NCBI GenBank assembly: GCA_944376295.1
Contig: CALWCE010000001.1
Location: 124,001 to 188,000, forward strand
From: an uncultured Clostridia bacterium
Lineage (GTDB): Bacteria > Bacillota > Clostridia > Christensenellales > Borkfalkiaceae
Length of the DNA: 64,000 bases
Reading direction: 5' to 3'
Positions 26,644-41,280 of the stretch are shown one piece after another; positions within the stretch are counted from its first letter, which is position 1, and each line of letters opens with the position of its first letter. The notes under the pieces are model-generated. The model saw nothing but the letters and a program-made list of their open reading frames with translations, was not told the DNA's origin and made no database searches. Made by a program: the position numbers and the translations under genes.

Positions 26644-26748
26644 TTGTCATATTTTGTTTACATTTGTCATTTTCTCGACCTTTTTCTTTACACTTTGACA
26701 TTTCCTGACACATTTATGCGCAAACTTTGTCATACTTTTTTATGACAA
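26644..26748 (-). promoter_or_regulatory. Repeated TTGTCAT sites upstream of the giant gene
   Basis: TTGTCAT occurs at 26644, 26664 and 26727 on the plus strand (offsets 20 and 63 bp, close to whole helical turns). The last copy is the left arm of a dyad, TTGTCATA-6-TATGACAA (26727-26748). The surrounding ~300 bp are AT-rich, unlike the rest of the window. This looks like an activator or repressor binding region; the protein is unknown. The rest of the gene-free stretch (26750-26866) shows no gene. Confidence 0.5.
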
Positions 26749-26866
26749 GTCATTCTGCGCCGTTTTGTATTTTCAAATATATTCATTTACATAATCATGA
26801 GTATGGAGGCATTTGCGCATGGGACGGAGGAGCGGGCGCCTCTTCCGCCGCCCGAAAAAAAGAGGC

Positions 26867-26899
26867 AAAAAAAACGGACCGCATGCAAAGCGATCCGTT
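26867..26899 (-). terminator. Intrinsic terminator of rpoBC
   Basis: On the minus strand AACGGATCGC pairs with GCGGTCCGTT (one G-U) around a 7-nt loop, followed by eight T. It begins about 20 nt after the rpoC stop. Confidence 0.88.
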
Positions 26900-26918
26900 T
26901 TTGGAAGTGAATCTAAAG

Positions 26919-30695
<3,777 letters not shown>

Positions 30696-30712
30696 TATCC
30701 TGCCTCCCGTGA

Positions 30713-34777
<4,065 letters not shown>

Positions 34778-34894
34778 CCGTCAAAATACTCCTTCTTGTT
34801 TCGTTGTTTATCCACCCACGATCTACCGAGTATATCTTTTCATCGATAAAAATCGAAATGTCTGAAATTGTGCCGCAAAAGCTCCCCTTCCCCC

Positions 34895-34923
34895 TTTACA
34901 AGCGCCGCAAAATGCGGTATAAT
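34895..34923 (+). promoter_or_regulatory. Sigma-A promoter for rqcP-ispDF
   Basis: TTTACA (34895-34900), a 17-bp spacer and TATAAT (34918-34923). The leader would be about 183 nt and begins with a GCGGGAA/TTCCCGC hairpin. It faces the rpoB promoter, so the 5' ends of the two transcripts would be complementary for about 100 nt. Together with the rpoB leader this accounts for the 335-bp gap (34778-35112), which holds no gene. Confidence 0.7.
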
Positions 34924-35033
34924 ACTGGGAGCGGGCGGGAAAAAACTTCCCGCAAAGCCCGTTCGATCGTGCCGTTTTTGCACCCTTTTCAAGGCGCAGC
35001 GCACAGTCGCCGAGCATAATGATACAGTATGTC

Positions 35034-35062
35034 ATTATAACCCGCCCGCAAAATTTTGTCAA
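35034..35062 (-). promoter_or_regulatory. Sigma-A promoter for rpoBC
   Basis: TTGACA (35057-35062) and TATAAT (35034-35039), 17-bp spacing, both consensus. The long leader (about 34778-35027) leaves room for regulation of rpoBC. Confidence 0.85.
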
Positions 35063-35112
35063 CGGGTTTTGCAAGAGAAATCGGAAAAAATTTTTGCATT
35101 CGGGAGAAATCT

Positions 35113-35355
35113 ATGCGCATCGACAAATTCTTAAAGGTATCGCGCATCTTGAAGCGCCGCACCGTCGCGCAGGAAGCGGCGGACGCGGGGAAGATCAGCG
35201 TCAATGGCAAGCAGGTCAAGCCTTCCTACCGCTTGAAAGTAGGCGACGAAGTGGAACTTTCCTATGCGGCGGGGGCGATGCGCTTCCGCGTGCTCGAACT
35301 CAAAGAGACGGTGAAAAAGGACGAAGCGAGCTCTCTTTACGAGGTGCTGCCGTGA
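35113..35355 (+). CDS. rqcP: RqcP (YabO-type S4 domain) ribosome-quality-control factor
   Basis: This 80-residue protein is almost entirely one S4 RNA-binding domain: MRIDKFLKVSRILKRRTVAQ, then AGKISVNGKQVKPSYRLKVG and GDEVEL. It closely matches B. subtilis YabO/RqcP, which acts with RqcH on stalled 50S subunits during C-terminal alanine tailing. The ATG at 35113 is preceded by CGGGAGAAAT; an upstream in-frame ATG lacks a good site. The stop overlaps the GTG start of ispDF (GTGA), so the two genes are coupled. Family and operon position are clear; activity here is inferred. Confidence 0.9.
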   Translation: MRIDKFLKVSRILKRRTVAQEAADAGKISVNGKQVKPSYRLKVGDEVELSYAAGAMRFRVLELKETVKKDEASSLYEVLP

Positions 35356-36464
35356 TCTCCGTCATCCTCTGCGCGGCGGGGTCGGGCTCGCGCGCGGGAT
35401 TTTCCGAGAATAAAGTATTGCGCGAGCTCAACGGGCTGCCCGTGCTTTCATACAGCCTTTCGGCGTTCGGGGAGGCGGACGAGATCCTCATCCCCTGCCG
35501 AGAAGAGGACGAGGCGCGCATCGGGGCGCTCCTCTCCCCTTTCCCGGGGGCCCGCACGGTGCGCGGAGGAGAGACGCGCGAAGAAAGCGTTTGGAATGCC
35601 CTCCAAGAAATCAAAGGCGACATCGTGCTCATCCACGACGCCGCCCGCCCCTTCGTGACGCGGGAGACCGTCCGCGCCTGCGTCGAAAGCGTACAAAAAT
35701 ACGGCAGCGGCGTCTGTTCCCTGCCCGCGACGGACACCACCGTGCTTGCCAAGGACGGCGCCGTTGCCGCCGTGCCGCCGCGCGGGATGGTGTTCACCGT
35801 GCAGACCCCGCAGGGCTTTTTGAGCGGCGAACTCAAACACGCCTTTTCTCTCGCGGAACGCGAAGGGAAGCTTTCTTCCTTCACGGACGAGAGCAGCCTC
35901 TACGCCGCCTACATCGCCCCGCCCCACCTCTTTGAGGGCGACCGCCGCAACAAAAAGCTCACCTATCCCGAAGATTTTGCCCCCTGCGAGCGCGCGGGCT
36001 TCGGCATCGACACGCACGCCTTCGGGAAGGCGCAGGACTACATCGTGCTGGCGGGCGTCAGGATCCCTTCCGAGAGCGGGCTTATTGCGCACAGCGACGG
36101 CGACGTGCTCGTCCACGCCGTGATGGACTCTCTGCTTTCGGCGGCGGGGCTTTTGGACATCGGGCATTACTTTCCCGATACCGACGCGCGTTTTGCGGGC
36201 GCGGACAGCATGAAACTGCTTGATTCGGTCATGGCGCTCGTGAAGGAAGAAGGCCTTGCGCCCGCGAACGTGAGCGTTTCGGTGCTGGCGGAACGCCCCC
36301 GCCTTGCGCCCTATATCGACGCGATGAGGGCGAAGCTGGCCACAACGCTCGGCATCTCACCTTCCGCCGTCGGCATCGCCGCCGGCACCAACGAAAAATT
36401 AGGTTACGTCGGCGAAGGCAAGGGCATCACTGTGTATGCGATGATTTTACTAAAGAAAATTTGA
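35352..36464 (+). CDS. ispDF: Bifunctional IspD/IspF isoprenoid biosynthesis enzyme
   Basis: A 370-residue fusion of MEP-pathway enzymes. Residues 1-~215 are IspD (CAAGSGSRAG nucleotide-binding loop, VLIHDAARPFV, TVQTPQGF), which makes CDP-methylerythritol. Residues ~220-370 are IspF (GFGIDTHAF and LIAHSDGDVLVHA with the metal-binding Asp/His residues, HYFPDTD, and the C-terminal GYVGEGKGITVYAM), which forms the cyclodiphosphate. The GTG at 35352 has GAGGTG upstream and overlaps the rqcP stop. The last seven codons (ATT TTA CTA AAG AAA ATT TGA) are AT-rich compared with the body of the gene, and an alternative GC-rich ispF 3' end lies exactly 300 bp downstream, suggesting the present tail was acquired. 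Confidence 0.94.
   Translation: MISVILCAAGSGSRAGFSENKVLRELNGLPVLSYSLSAFGEADEILIPCREEDEARIGALLSPFPGARTVRGGETREESVWNALQEIKGDIVLIHDAARPFVTRETVRACVESVQKYGSGVCSLPATDTTVLAKDGAVAAVPPRGMVFTVQTPQGFLSGELKHAFSLAEREGKLSSFTDESSLYAAYIAPPHLFEGDRRNKKLTYPEDFAPCERAGFGIDTHAFGKAQDYIVLAGVRIPSESGLIAHSDGDVLVHAVMDSLLSAAGLLDIGHYFPDTDARFAGADSMKLLDSVMALVKEEGLAPANVSVSVLAERPRLAPYIDAMRAKLATTLGISPSAVGIAAGTNEKLGYVGEGKGITVYAMILLKKI
36411..36443 (+). repeat. Direct repeat at ispF 3' end, left copy
   Basis: A 33-bp segment within ispDF encoding GEGKGITVYAM. It pairs with 36711-36743; the four differences all fall in third codon positions. Confidence 0.85.
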
Positions 36465-36710
36465 TGCCCTTTGCCGAGCCGACGTACAGGGCTTCCGCAA
36501 AAATCGCGCAGCGAGTTTTGCGGGAAGAGGGCGAGAAAGCGCTTTCTCGTCAAAGCCACGGTGTGGCTTTGACTGCTTTCGAGCTTGGAAATGGCACATG
36601 GAGCGTGCCATTTCCTGACCGAGCGCGGGTTCTACCGCGCGAGAAAGCGGGCATCAAAGCAAAGCCGCGAACGAAGTAAGCGGCTTGCAAAATTTGCCCC
36701 GCCGCGACGA
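36465..36710 (+). mobile_element. Possible small inserted element after ispDF
   Basis: About 246 bp with no convincing gene. It is packed with short hairpins: GAGAAAGC/GCTTTCTC near 36531, CAAAGCCAC/GTGGCTTTG near 36552, GGAAATGGCAC/GTGCCATTTCC near 36590, and AAGCCGC/GCGGCTT near 36662. It is bounded by two copies of the ispF 3' coding segment. No transposase is visible, so a MITE-like or integrase-mediated remnant is an inference. Confidence 0.45.
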
Positions 36711-36764
36711 GGCGAAGGAAAAGGCATCACCGTCTATGCGATGGTGCTGTTGAACCGGATATAA
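36711..36764 (+). pseudogene. Displaced ispF 3' end (17 codons plus stop)
   Basis: It reads GEGKGITVYAMVLLNRI and stop, against GEGKGITVYAMILLKKI in the intact gene 300 bp upstream. Homology begins abruptly at GGCGAAGG. Most nucleotide differences in the first 11 codons are synonymous and the codons are GC-rich like the host genome. This is therefore probably the native end of ispF, cut off by the insertion. It has no start of its own. Confidence 0.75.
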
Positions 36765-36781
36765 CATCTCACGAGGATAAA

Positions 36782-37534
36782 ATGGGATACGGTATTTTTA
36801 GGCGAATGATATCCTCTCTCATTACGGGAGTAAAATATATTCAAAATCAACCTTCCGTCAAAGGCAGGCAAGGCGAAAGTGTCGTATCACGCATCTTACG
36901 ACAATGTTGCAGCTCAGAACATGACCATCTCTTAAATAATATCCTCCTTTTCGATGCCCATACGGGACGATCCTCGCAAGTTGACCATATTTTGATTTGC
37001 TCAAACGGCATATTTGTCATTGAAACAAAAAACTACTCCGGCATAATTTATGGCAACGATCTGCAACACGAATGGACGCAGATCCTCGCATACGGCAATA
37101 CCAAAAACAAACTTCATTCGCCCGTCAAACAAAACGCAACCCATATTTGTCTTGTAAAACAAATTCTACAAAACAAATATCCCGTTCACGGATTTGTTGT
37201 TTTCGTAAAAAACAATATCGCCCATATCCAAAGCGGCAGTGTCTGTACACCGCAAACACTTCCTGCCTGTATCGAAGACTCTAAACCCGTTAACGGGACA
37301 TTGACAGACGACGACAAAGATGCAATCTTTCGCCGCCTCTGCATTCATCAAGAAAGTTATGCCGTTACCCCGAGGGAACATCTTGACCATATCAGGAAAC
37401 TGCAAACCGACTTAAAGAACGACATCTGTCCCCGTTGTGGCGGGAAGCTCCTTTTACGCAAAGGAAATTACGGTAAATTTTACGGGTGCTCCAATTATCC
37501 GAGCTGTAAATTCACGAAATCTATCAAGGACTGA
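36782..37534 (+). CDS. NERD-domain protein with C-terminal topoisomerase-type zinc finger
   Basis: This 250-residue protein has a nuclease-related (NERD) domain at about residues 30-145: KGRQGESVVSRIL, SSQVDHILICSNGIFVIETK and NYSGIIYG, with the Glu, Asp and Glu-x-Lys pattern of restriction-like nucleases. A four-cysteine zinc ribbon is at the end (CPRCGG, then GCSNYPSCKFT), as in topoisomerase I tails. A role in DNA processing is inferred; NERD proteins are poorly characterised. Codon use is clearly more AT-rich than in neighbours, suggesting transfer. The ATG has CACGAGGATAA upstream. The stop is 4 nt before radA, so radA is probably coupled to it. Confidence 0.85.
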   Translation: MGYGIFRRMISSLITGVKYIQNQPSVKGRQGESVVSRILRQCCSSEHDHLLNNILLFDAHTGRSSQVDHILICSNGIFVIETKNYSGIIYGNDLQHEWTQILAYGNTKNKLHSPVKQNATHICLVKQILQNKYPVHGFVVFVKNNIAHIQSGSVCTPQTLPACIEDSKPVNGTLTDDDKDAIFRRLCIHQESYAVTPREHLDHIRKLQTDLKNDICPRCGGKLLLRKGNYGKFYGCSNYPSCKFTKSIKD

Positions 37535-37538
37535 CGTT

Positions 37539-38912
37539 ATGCCGAAAACGACGACACAATTTGTATGCAGCGAGTGCGGGTACGTCTCGCCCAAGTGGCT
37601 GGGGCGCTGCCCCGAGTGCGGGAAGTTCAATACTCTCATCGAGGAAGCCGTCTCCCCCGCGCCCGCGAAGAAGGCGCAGAGCGCCTTCCGTTTGAGTTCC
37701 ACCCGCCCCACCCCCCTTCGCGAGGTGCAGTACGAGCGGTATGAGCGCATCTCTTCGGGCATCGCCGAACTCGACATCGTCCTCGGCGGCGGCATCGTGC
37801 GGGGCTCCCTCGTGCTCGTCGGCGGCGATCCCGGCGTGGGCAAGTCTACCCTCCTCACGCAGGTCGCGGCGCATCTTGCGGGGGAGCACAAAGTCCTCTA
37901 CCTGTCCGCCGAGGAGAGCTGTTCGCAGGTCAAGCTCCGCTGCGAACGCCTCGGCGTGGGCGGCGGTGGGATGCTGCTACTCAACGAGACCTGCCTCGAC
38001 AACGCCGAAGAGGCGATCGAAGAGGCGGAATACGTCATCATCGACTCCATCCAGGCGGTCTACACCGAAGCTCTGAGTTCGGCGGCGGGCAGCGTCGGGC
38101 AGGTGCGCGAATGCGCCGCAAAGCTCATGCGCATCGCAAAGTCGCGCGGCATCACCTTCTTCCTCGTCGGGCACGTCACCAAAGAAGGCACGCTCGCGGG
38201 GCCCAAAGTGCTCGAACACATCATGGATACCGTCCTCTACTTCGAGGGCGAGCGCACCGAAAACTTCAAGATCCTCCGCGCCGTCAAGAACCGCTTCGGC
38301 TCCGTGCAGGAGGTGGGCGTCTTCGAGATGAGCGATCACGGCGTGTTGGGCGTGAGCGACTATTCCTCCCTCTTCCTCTCCGAATCGCGCGGCGAGGCGG
38401 CGGGCGCCGCCGTCACTCCCAGCGAGACGGGCAACCGCTGCATGATGGTGGAGATCCAGACGCTGATGACCAAGACTTCCTACGGGCTGCCGAGAAGAAT
38501 GTCGCTCGGCATCGACCTCAACCGCCTCATCGTGCTCATCGCCGTGCTCGAAAAGCGGTGCGGCCTCCCCCTCGGGAGCCAGGATATCTATCTCAACGCG
38601 ATGGGCGGCATCAAATTGAACGAGCCGAGCGCCGATCTTGCCGTGTGCGCCGCCCTTGCGAGCGCCGAACGCATGACGCCCGTCGACCGCTATACCGCCC
38701 TCTTCGGCGAAGTGGGGCTCACGGGCGAGGTGCGCAGCGTGAGCTTTGCGGAAAAGCGCGTCAACGAATGCGTGAAGATGGGCTTCAAGCGCGTCATCCT
38801 CCCCGCAAAGAATGCAAAGGCGTGCGAAAAATTCAAGGAGAAGATCGAGCTCGTGCCCGTTTCCTATGTTTCGCAAACGATCAGAGCGCTCTTTCCGTCC
38901 GGCAGGCAATGA
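37539..38912 (+). CDS. radA: DNA repair protein RadA
   Basis: This 457-residue RadA/Sms has an N-terminal C4 zinc finger (CSECGYVSPKWLGRCPECG, residues 10-28), the RecA-like ATPase with Walker A GGDPGVGKST (95-104), the RadA-specific KNRFG motif in VKNRFGSVQEVGVFEM, and a Lon-like C-terminal domain (LGSQDIYLNAMGGIKLNEPS, FGEVGLTGEVRSV). RadA promotes branch migration of recombination intermediates. The ATG at 37539 lies 4 nt after the NERD gene stop with AAGGA within the end of that gene. A bidirectional terminator follows. Confidence 0.97.
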   Translation: MPKTTTQFVCSECGYVSPKWLGRCPECGKFNTLIEEAVSPAPAKKAQSAFRLSSTRPTPLREVQYERYERISSGIAELDIVLGGGIVRGSLVLVGGDPGVGKSTLLTQVAAHLAGEHKVLYLSAEESCSQVKLRCERLGVGGGGMLLLNETCLDNAEEAIEEAEYVIIDSIQAVYTEALSSAAGSVGQVRECAAKLMRIAKSRGITFFLVGHVTKEGTLAGPKVLEHIMDTVLYFEGERTENFKILRAVKNRFGSVQEVGVFEMSDHGVLGVSDYSSLFLSESRGEAAGAAVTPSETGNRCMMVEIQTLMTKTSYGLPRRMSLGIDLNRLIVLIAVLEKRCGLPLGSQDIYLNAMGGIKLNEPSADLAVCAALASAERMTPVDRYTALFGEVGLTGEVRSVSFAEKRVNECVKMGFKRVILPAKNAKACEKFKEKIELVPVSYVSQTIRALFPSGRQ

Positions 38913-38931
38913 CGCCGTCTCCAAAACACGC

Positions 38932-38969
38932 AAAAGGAGCCGCCCTACAGGGCAGCTCCTTACTTTTTT
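38932..38969. terminator. Bidirectional intrinsic terminator between radA and the alcohol dehydrogenase gene
   Basis: AAGGAGC-C-GCCCT pairs with GGGC-A-GCTCCTT around a short loop, with A4 on one side and a T-rich tract on the other. Confidence 0.8.
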
Positions 38970-38975
38970 GAGAAG

Positions 38976-40091
38976 TTATTCCTCGTCGGCGTCGTAGCCG
39001 AAGGACTGGAAGTAGATGCGGCGCACCTCGTCGAAGGTGGGCTCGTACACCGACTTCTTGATGTTCTTGTTCATCATGGCGCGGGCGGCATACGCTTCGA
39101 GCTCTTCCTTTCCGATCTCCTCGCGCTTGCCCACGAGGGCATCGAGAAGGGAAGTCACGCCGTCGAGCGGCGCATGGAAGGCAGCCAGGATATGCGGCAG
39201 CGCGCGCACCTTCTTTTCTTCGCACAGCCGCAGCGTCTCGCCGAGCAGCAGCGCGTTTGCCCTGCCGTGCGGGATATCGTGGAAATAGGTGAGCGCATAG
39301 CCCATGCCGTGGACGGCGGTCGTGCCCGACTGGGCGATCGCCATGCCCGCGAGCGTGGAAGCATACAGCATCGTATCGCGCTCTTCGAGCGTCATACGGC
39401 CGTTCTGCGCCTTGCCGAGGAGCGGCACGATGAGCTCGATCGCCTCCTCGGAGAACATATTCGACATGGGGATGGCATTGCGTGAGAGCATGCTCTCCAC
39501 CGCGTGCGAAAGGGCGTCGAGCGCCGTATTCAGGGAGACCTGCGGGGAAAGCTGCGCCATATACTTGCCGTCGAGGAAGGCGACGCGCGGGAAGAGCGCG
39601 GGCGAAGAGATGCTCGTCTTGGTCTGACGGACGTCGTTGGTGAGGATGGAATAGGGCGTGACTTCGCTGCCCGTGCCCGCCGTCGTGGGGATGTGCGCCA
39701 TGGGGAGCGCTTCGGGAGCGTAGTTGCCCGCGAAGATCTCGCTGTCCGCCCGCTCCTGCACGGCAAGAAGGGCGATCGCCTTGCCCGCGTCCATCGGCGA
39801 GCCCCCGCCGATCGCTACAATAAAATCGGCGCCCGCGCTCTTCAAAAGCGCGATGCCCTCCCGGATGCAGGGGATGCCGGGGTTGGGCGTGACGCGGTCG
39901 AATACCGTAGCCGCCTGCCCGTTCGCATTCAGGGCGGTGAGCACATCGTTGAGCGCACCGTTGAAGGCGGAACTCTTGCCCGTGACGATGAGCGCATGCT
40001 TGCCGAGCGGGGCGAAAAGCTCCGCGTGTTCCGTCACACAATTCCTGCCCAGGACGAGCCTGGTCGGCATATAGTACCCGAAGTTCATCAT
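38976..40091 (-). CDS. Iron-containing alcohol dehydrogenase
   Basis: This 371-residue group III (iron-type) alcohol dehydrogenase has the NAD-binding GGGSPMDAGKA (about residues 95-105), PTTAGTGSEVT, the metal-site region DALSHAVES, and HGMGYALTYFHDIPHG carrying two histidine ligands. Family members reduce aldehydes or oxidise primary alcohols and diols; the substrate cannot be told from sequence. Two tandem ATGs (40091 and 40088) follow GGAGGAAAT; the second has the better spacing. The start overlaps the trmB stop (ATGATGA), and the genes dut-trmB-adh are tightly packed. Confidence 0.9.
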   Translation of the reverse strand: MMNFGYYMPTRLVLGRNCVTEHAELFAPLGKHALIVTGKSSAFNGALNDVLTALNANGQAATVFDRVTPNPGIPCIREGIALLKSAGADFIVAIGGGSPMDAGKAIALLAVQERADSEIFAGNYAPEALPMAHIPTTAGTGSEVTPYSILTNDVRQTKTSISSPALFPRVAFLDGKYMAQLSPQVSLNTALDALSHAVESMLSRNAIPMSNMFSEEAIELIVPLLGKAQNGRMTLEERDTMLYASTLAGMAIAQSGTTAVHGMGYALTYFHDIPHGRANALLLGETLRLCEEKKVRALPHILAAFHAPLDGVTSLLDALVGKREEIGKEELEAYAARAMMNKNIKKSVYEPTFDEVRRIYFQSFGYDADEE

Positions 40092-40780
40092 ATTTCCTCC
40101 TTATGATCGAGCCGGGCGATGAGTCGGAAGATGGGCTTCCCCTGCCCGGCGAACTGCCGTTCGTATTCGGTGACGATGTTGTCCTTCGCGGCGTCGCTGT
40201 TGTGAAGGTCGTGCGTGACGTCCTCCACCGCAAAGCCGTTCAACAGGAGCTGTTCGATGGAATAATCAAAAAAGTCCTCGCTGTCCGTCTTCTGGACGAT
40301 GGTGCCGCCGTCTTTTAAAAGTTCGCGGTAGATCGCAAGGAAGCGGGGCGACGTGAGCCGCTGGCGGGCGTGCGTGCTGCCGGGGAGCGGCGTCGAAAAG
40401 TTGAGATAGATGCACTCGACGCTCTTTCCCGGCACGAAGCACGGGAGCACTTCCGCGGGGATGTTCAGAAAGCGCACGTTTTGAACGTTCTCCTTCTTGA
40501 TGCGCTCCATCGCCGTGACGATGACGTTGGAGATGATCTCCACCGCGAGGAAGTTGACGTCAGGCTCGCGCCGTGCGGCTTCCGAGATAAAGCCACCGTT
40601 GCCGCAGCCGATCTCGAGCTTCACGGGGTTTTGATTGCCGAACAGTGCATTGTAATCAAAGAGGGCGCGGTACTCTTCCGCCGCCTTTTTGAGGTCTTTC
40701 ATGGGGACGCCGCGCGCCGCCAAAATATCCGAGCAAGCCTCGAGCCGGGGCTCGAGGTTGCGTTTTCTGCGCATCCTCAT
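40088..40780 (-). CDS. trmB: tRNA (guanine-N7-)-methyltransferase, variant motif
   Basis: This 230-residue SAM-dependent methyltransferase of the TrmB family makes m7G46 in tRNA. It has the SAM-binding EIGCGNGGFI, FLAVEIISNVIVTAMERI and NVRFLNIPAEVL, and a C-terminal TEYERQFAGQGKPI that fits the family (TxYExR). The usually conserved N-F-S-D-P-W-P-K block reads NFSTPLPGSTHARQRLT, losing the Asp, Trp and Lys. An N-terminal basic stretch MRMRRKRNLEPRL is as expected. The start overlaps the dut stop by 4 nt. Assignment is good; activity may be altered. Confidence 0.85.
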   Translation of the reverse strand: MRMRRKRNLEPRLEACSDILAARGVPMKDLKKAAEEYRALFDYNALFGNQNPVKLEIGCGNGGFISEAARREPDVNFLAVEIISNVIVTAMERIKKENVQNVRFLNIPAEVLPCFVPGKSVECIYLNFSTPLPGSTHARQRLTSPRFLAIYRELLKDGGTIVQKTDSEDFFDYSIEQLLLNGFAVEDVTHDLHNSDAAKDNIVTEYERQFAGQGKPIFRLIARLDHKEEI

Positions 40781-41217
40781 CCGTTTTTCCCCGTCGAACC
40801 GAACCCGCCCGCGCCGCGCACGGTCACGGAAAGTTCTTCCGCCTCCACGAATTCCGCATGGAGAACGGGCGCCACGACGAGCTGGGCGATGCGATCGCCG
40901 CTCTCGACGGTGCGCTCCTCCTTCCCGTGGTTGTGAAGGGCGACGAGCACTTCGCCGCGGTAGTCGCAGTCGATGACCCCCACCTTATTGGCGGGCGCAA
41001 GGTCCTGCTTGCAGGAAAGCCCGCTCCTTGCATACACGAGCCCCACCGTGCCCTCTTCAAGCTCGACGGCGATGCCCGTATGGATAAAGCGCGTCTCCCC
41101 CGCGGGGATGACGACGGGCTGCTCTTCGCAGGCGTAAAGGTCCGCCCCTGCGGCAAACTGCGTTCCGTAGACGGGAAGGCGGGCGCCCTCCCGCAGTTTT
41201 TTTACATTGACTTTCAT
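40777..41217 (-). CDS. dut: dUTP diphosphatase
   Basis: This 146-residue trimeric dUTPase contains all five motifs in order: AAGADLYA, ARSGLSCKQ, GVIDCDYRGEV, DRIAQLVVAP and the C-terminal RGAGGFGSTG. It hydrolyses dUTP to dUMP and PPi, limiting uracil in DNA and feeding thymidylate synthesis. The ATG at 41217 has no clear Shine-Dalgarno; it lies 63 nt after the glnA stop and may depend on transcription from glnA. A TTG further upstream is in frame but less convincing. Confidence 0.95.
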   Translation of the reverse strand: MKVNVKKLREGARLPVYGTQFAAGADLYACEEQPVVIPAGETRFIHTGIAVELEEGTVGLVYARSGLSCKQDLAPANKVGVIDCDYRGEVLVALHNHGKEERTVESGDRIAQLVVAPVLHAEFVEAEELSVTVRGAGGFGSTGKNG

Positions 41218-41280
41218 ATCGGGATGTGTTTCACGGGAACGCGCGGGCAAACTGCTGCGCGCGGCGTTCCTCCTCTGCCG

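Noticed and set aside
35019..35351. Upstream extension of ispDF through rqcP
   Set aside because: The residues before the GTG at 35352 are an out-of-frame reading of the S4 gene; IspD homology begins at that GTG.
36461..36679. 72-codon ORF after ispDF
   Set aside because: It coincides with a hairpin-rich segment, has no distinct ribosome binding site and no recognisable protein pattern; treated as non-coding.
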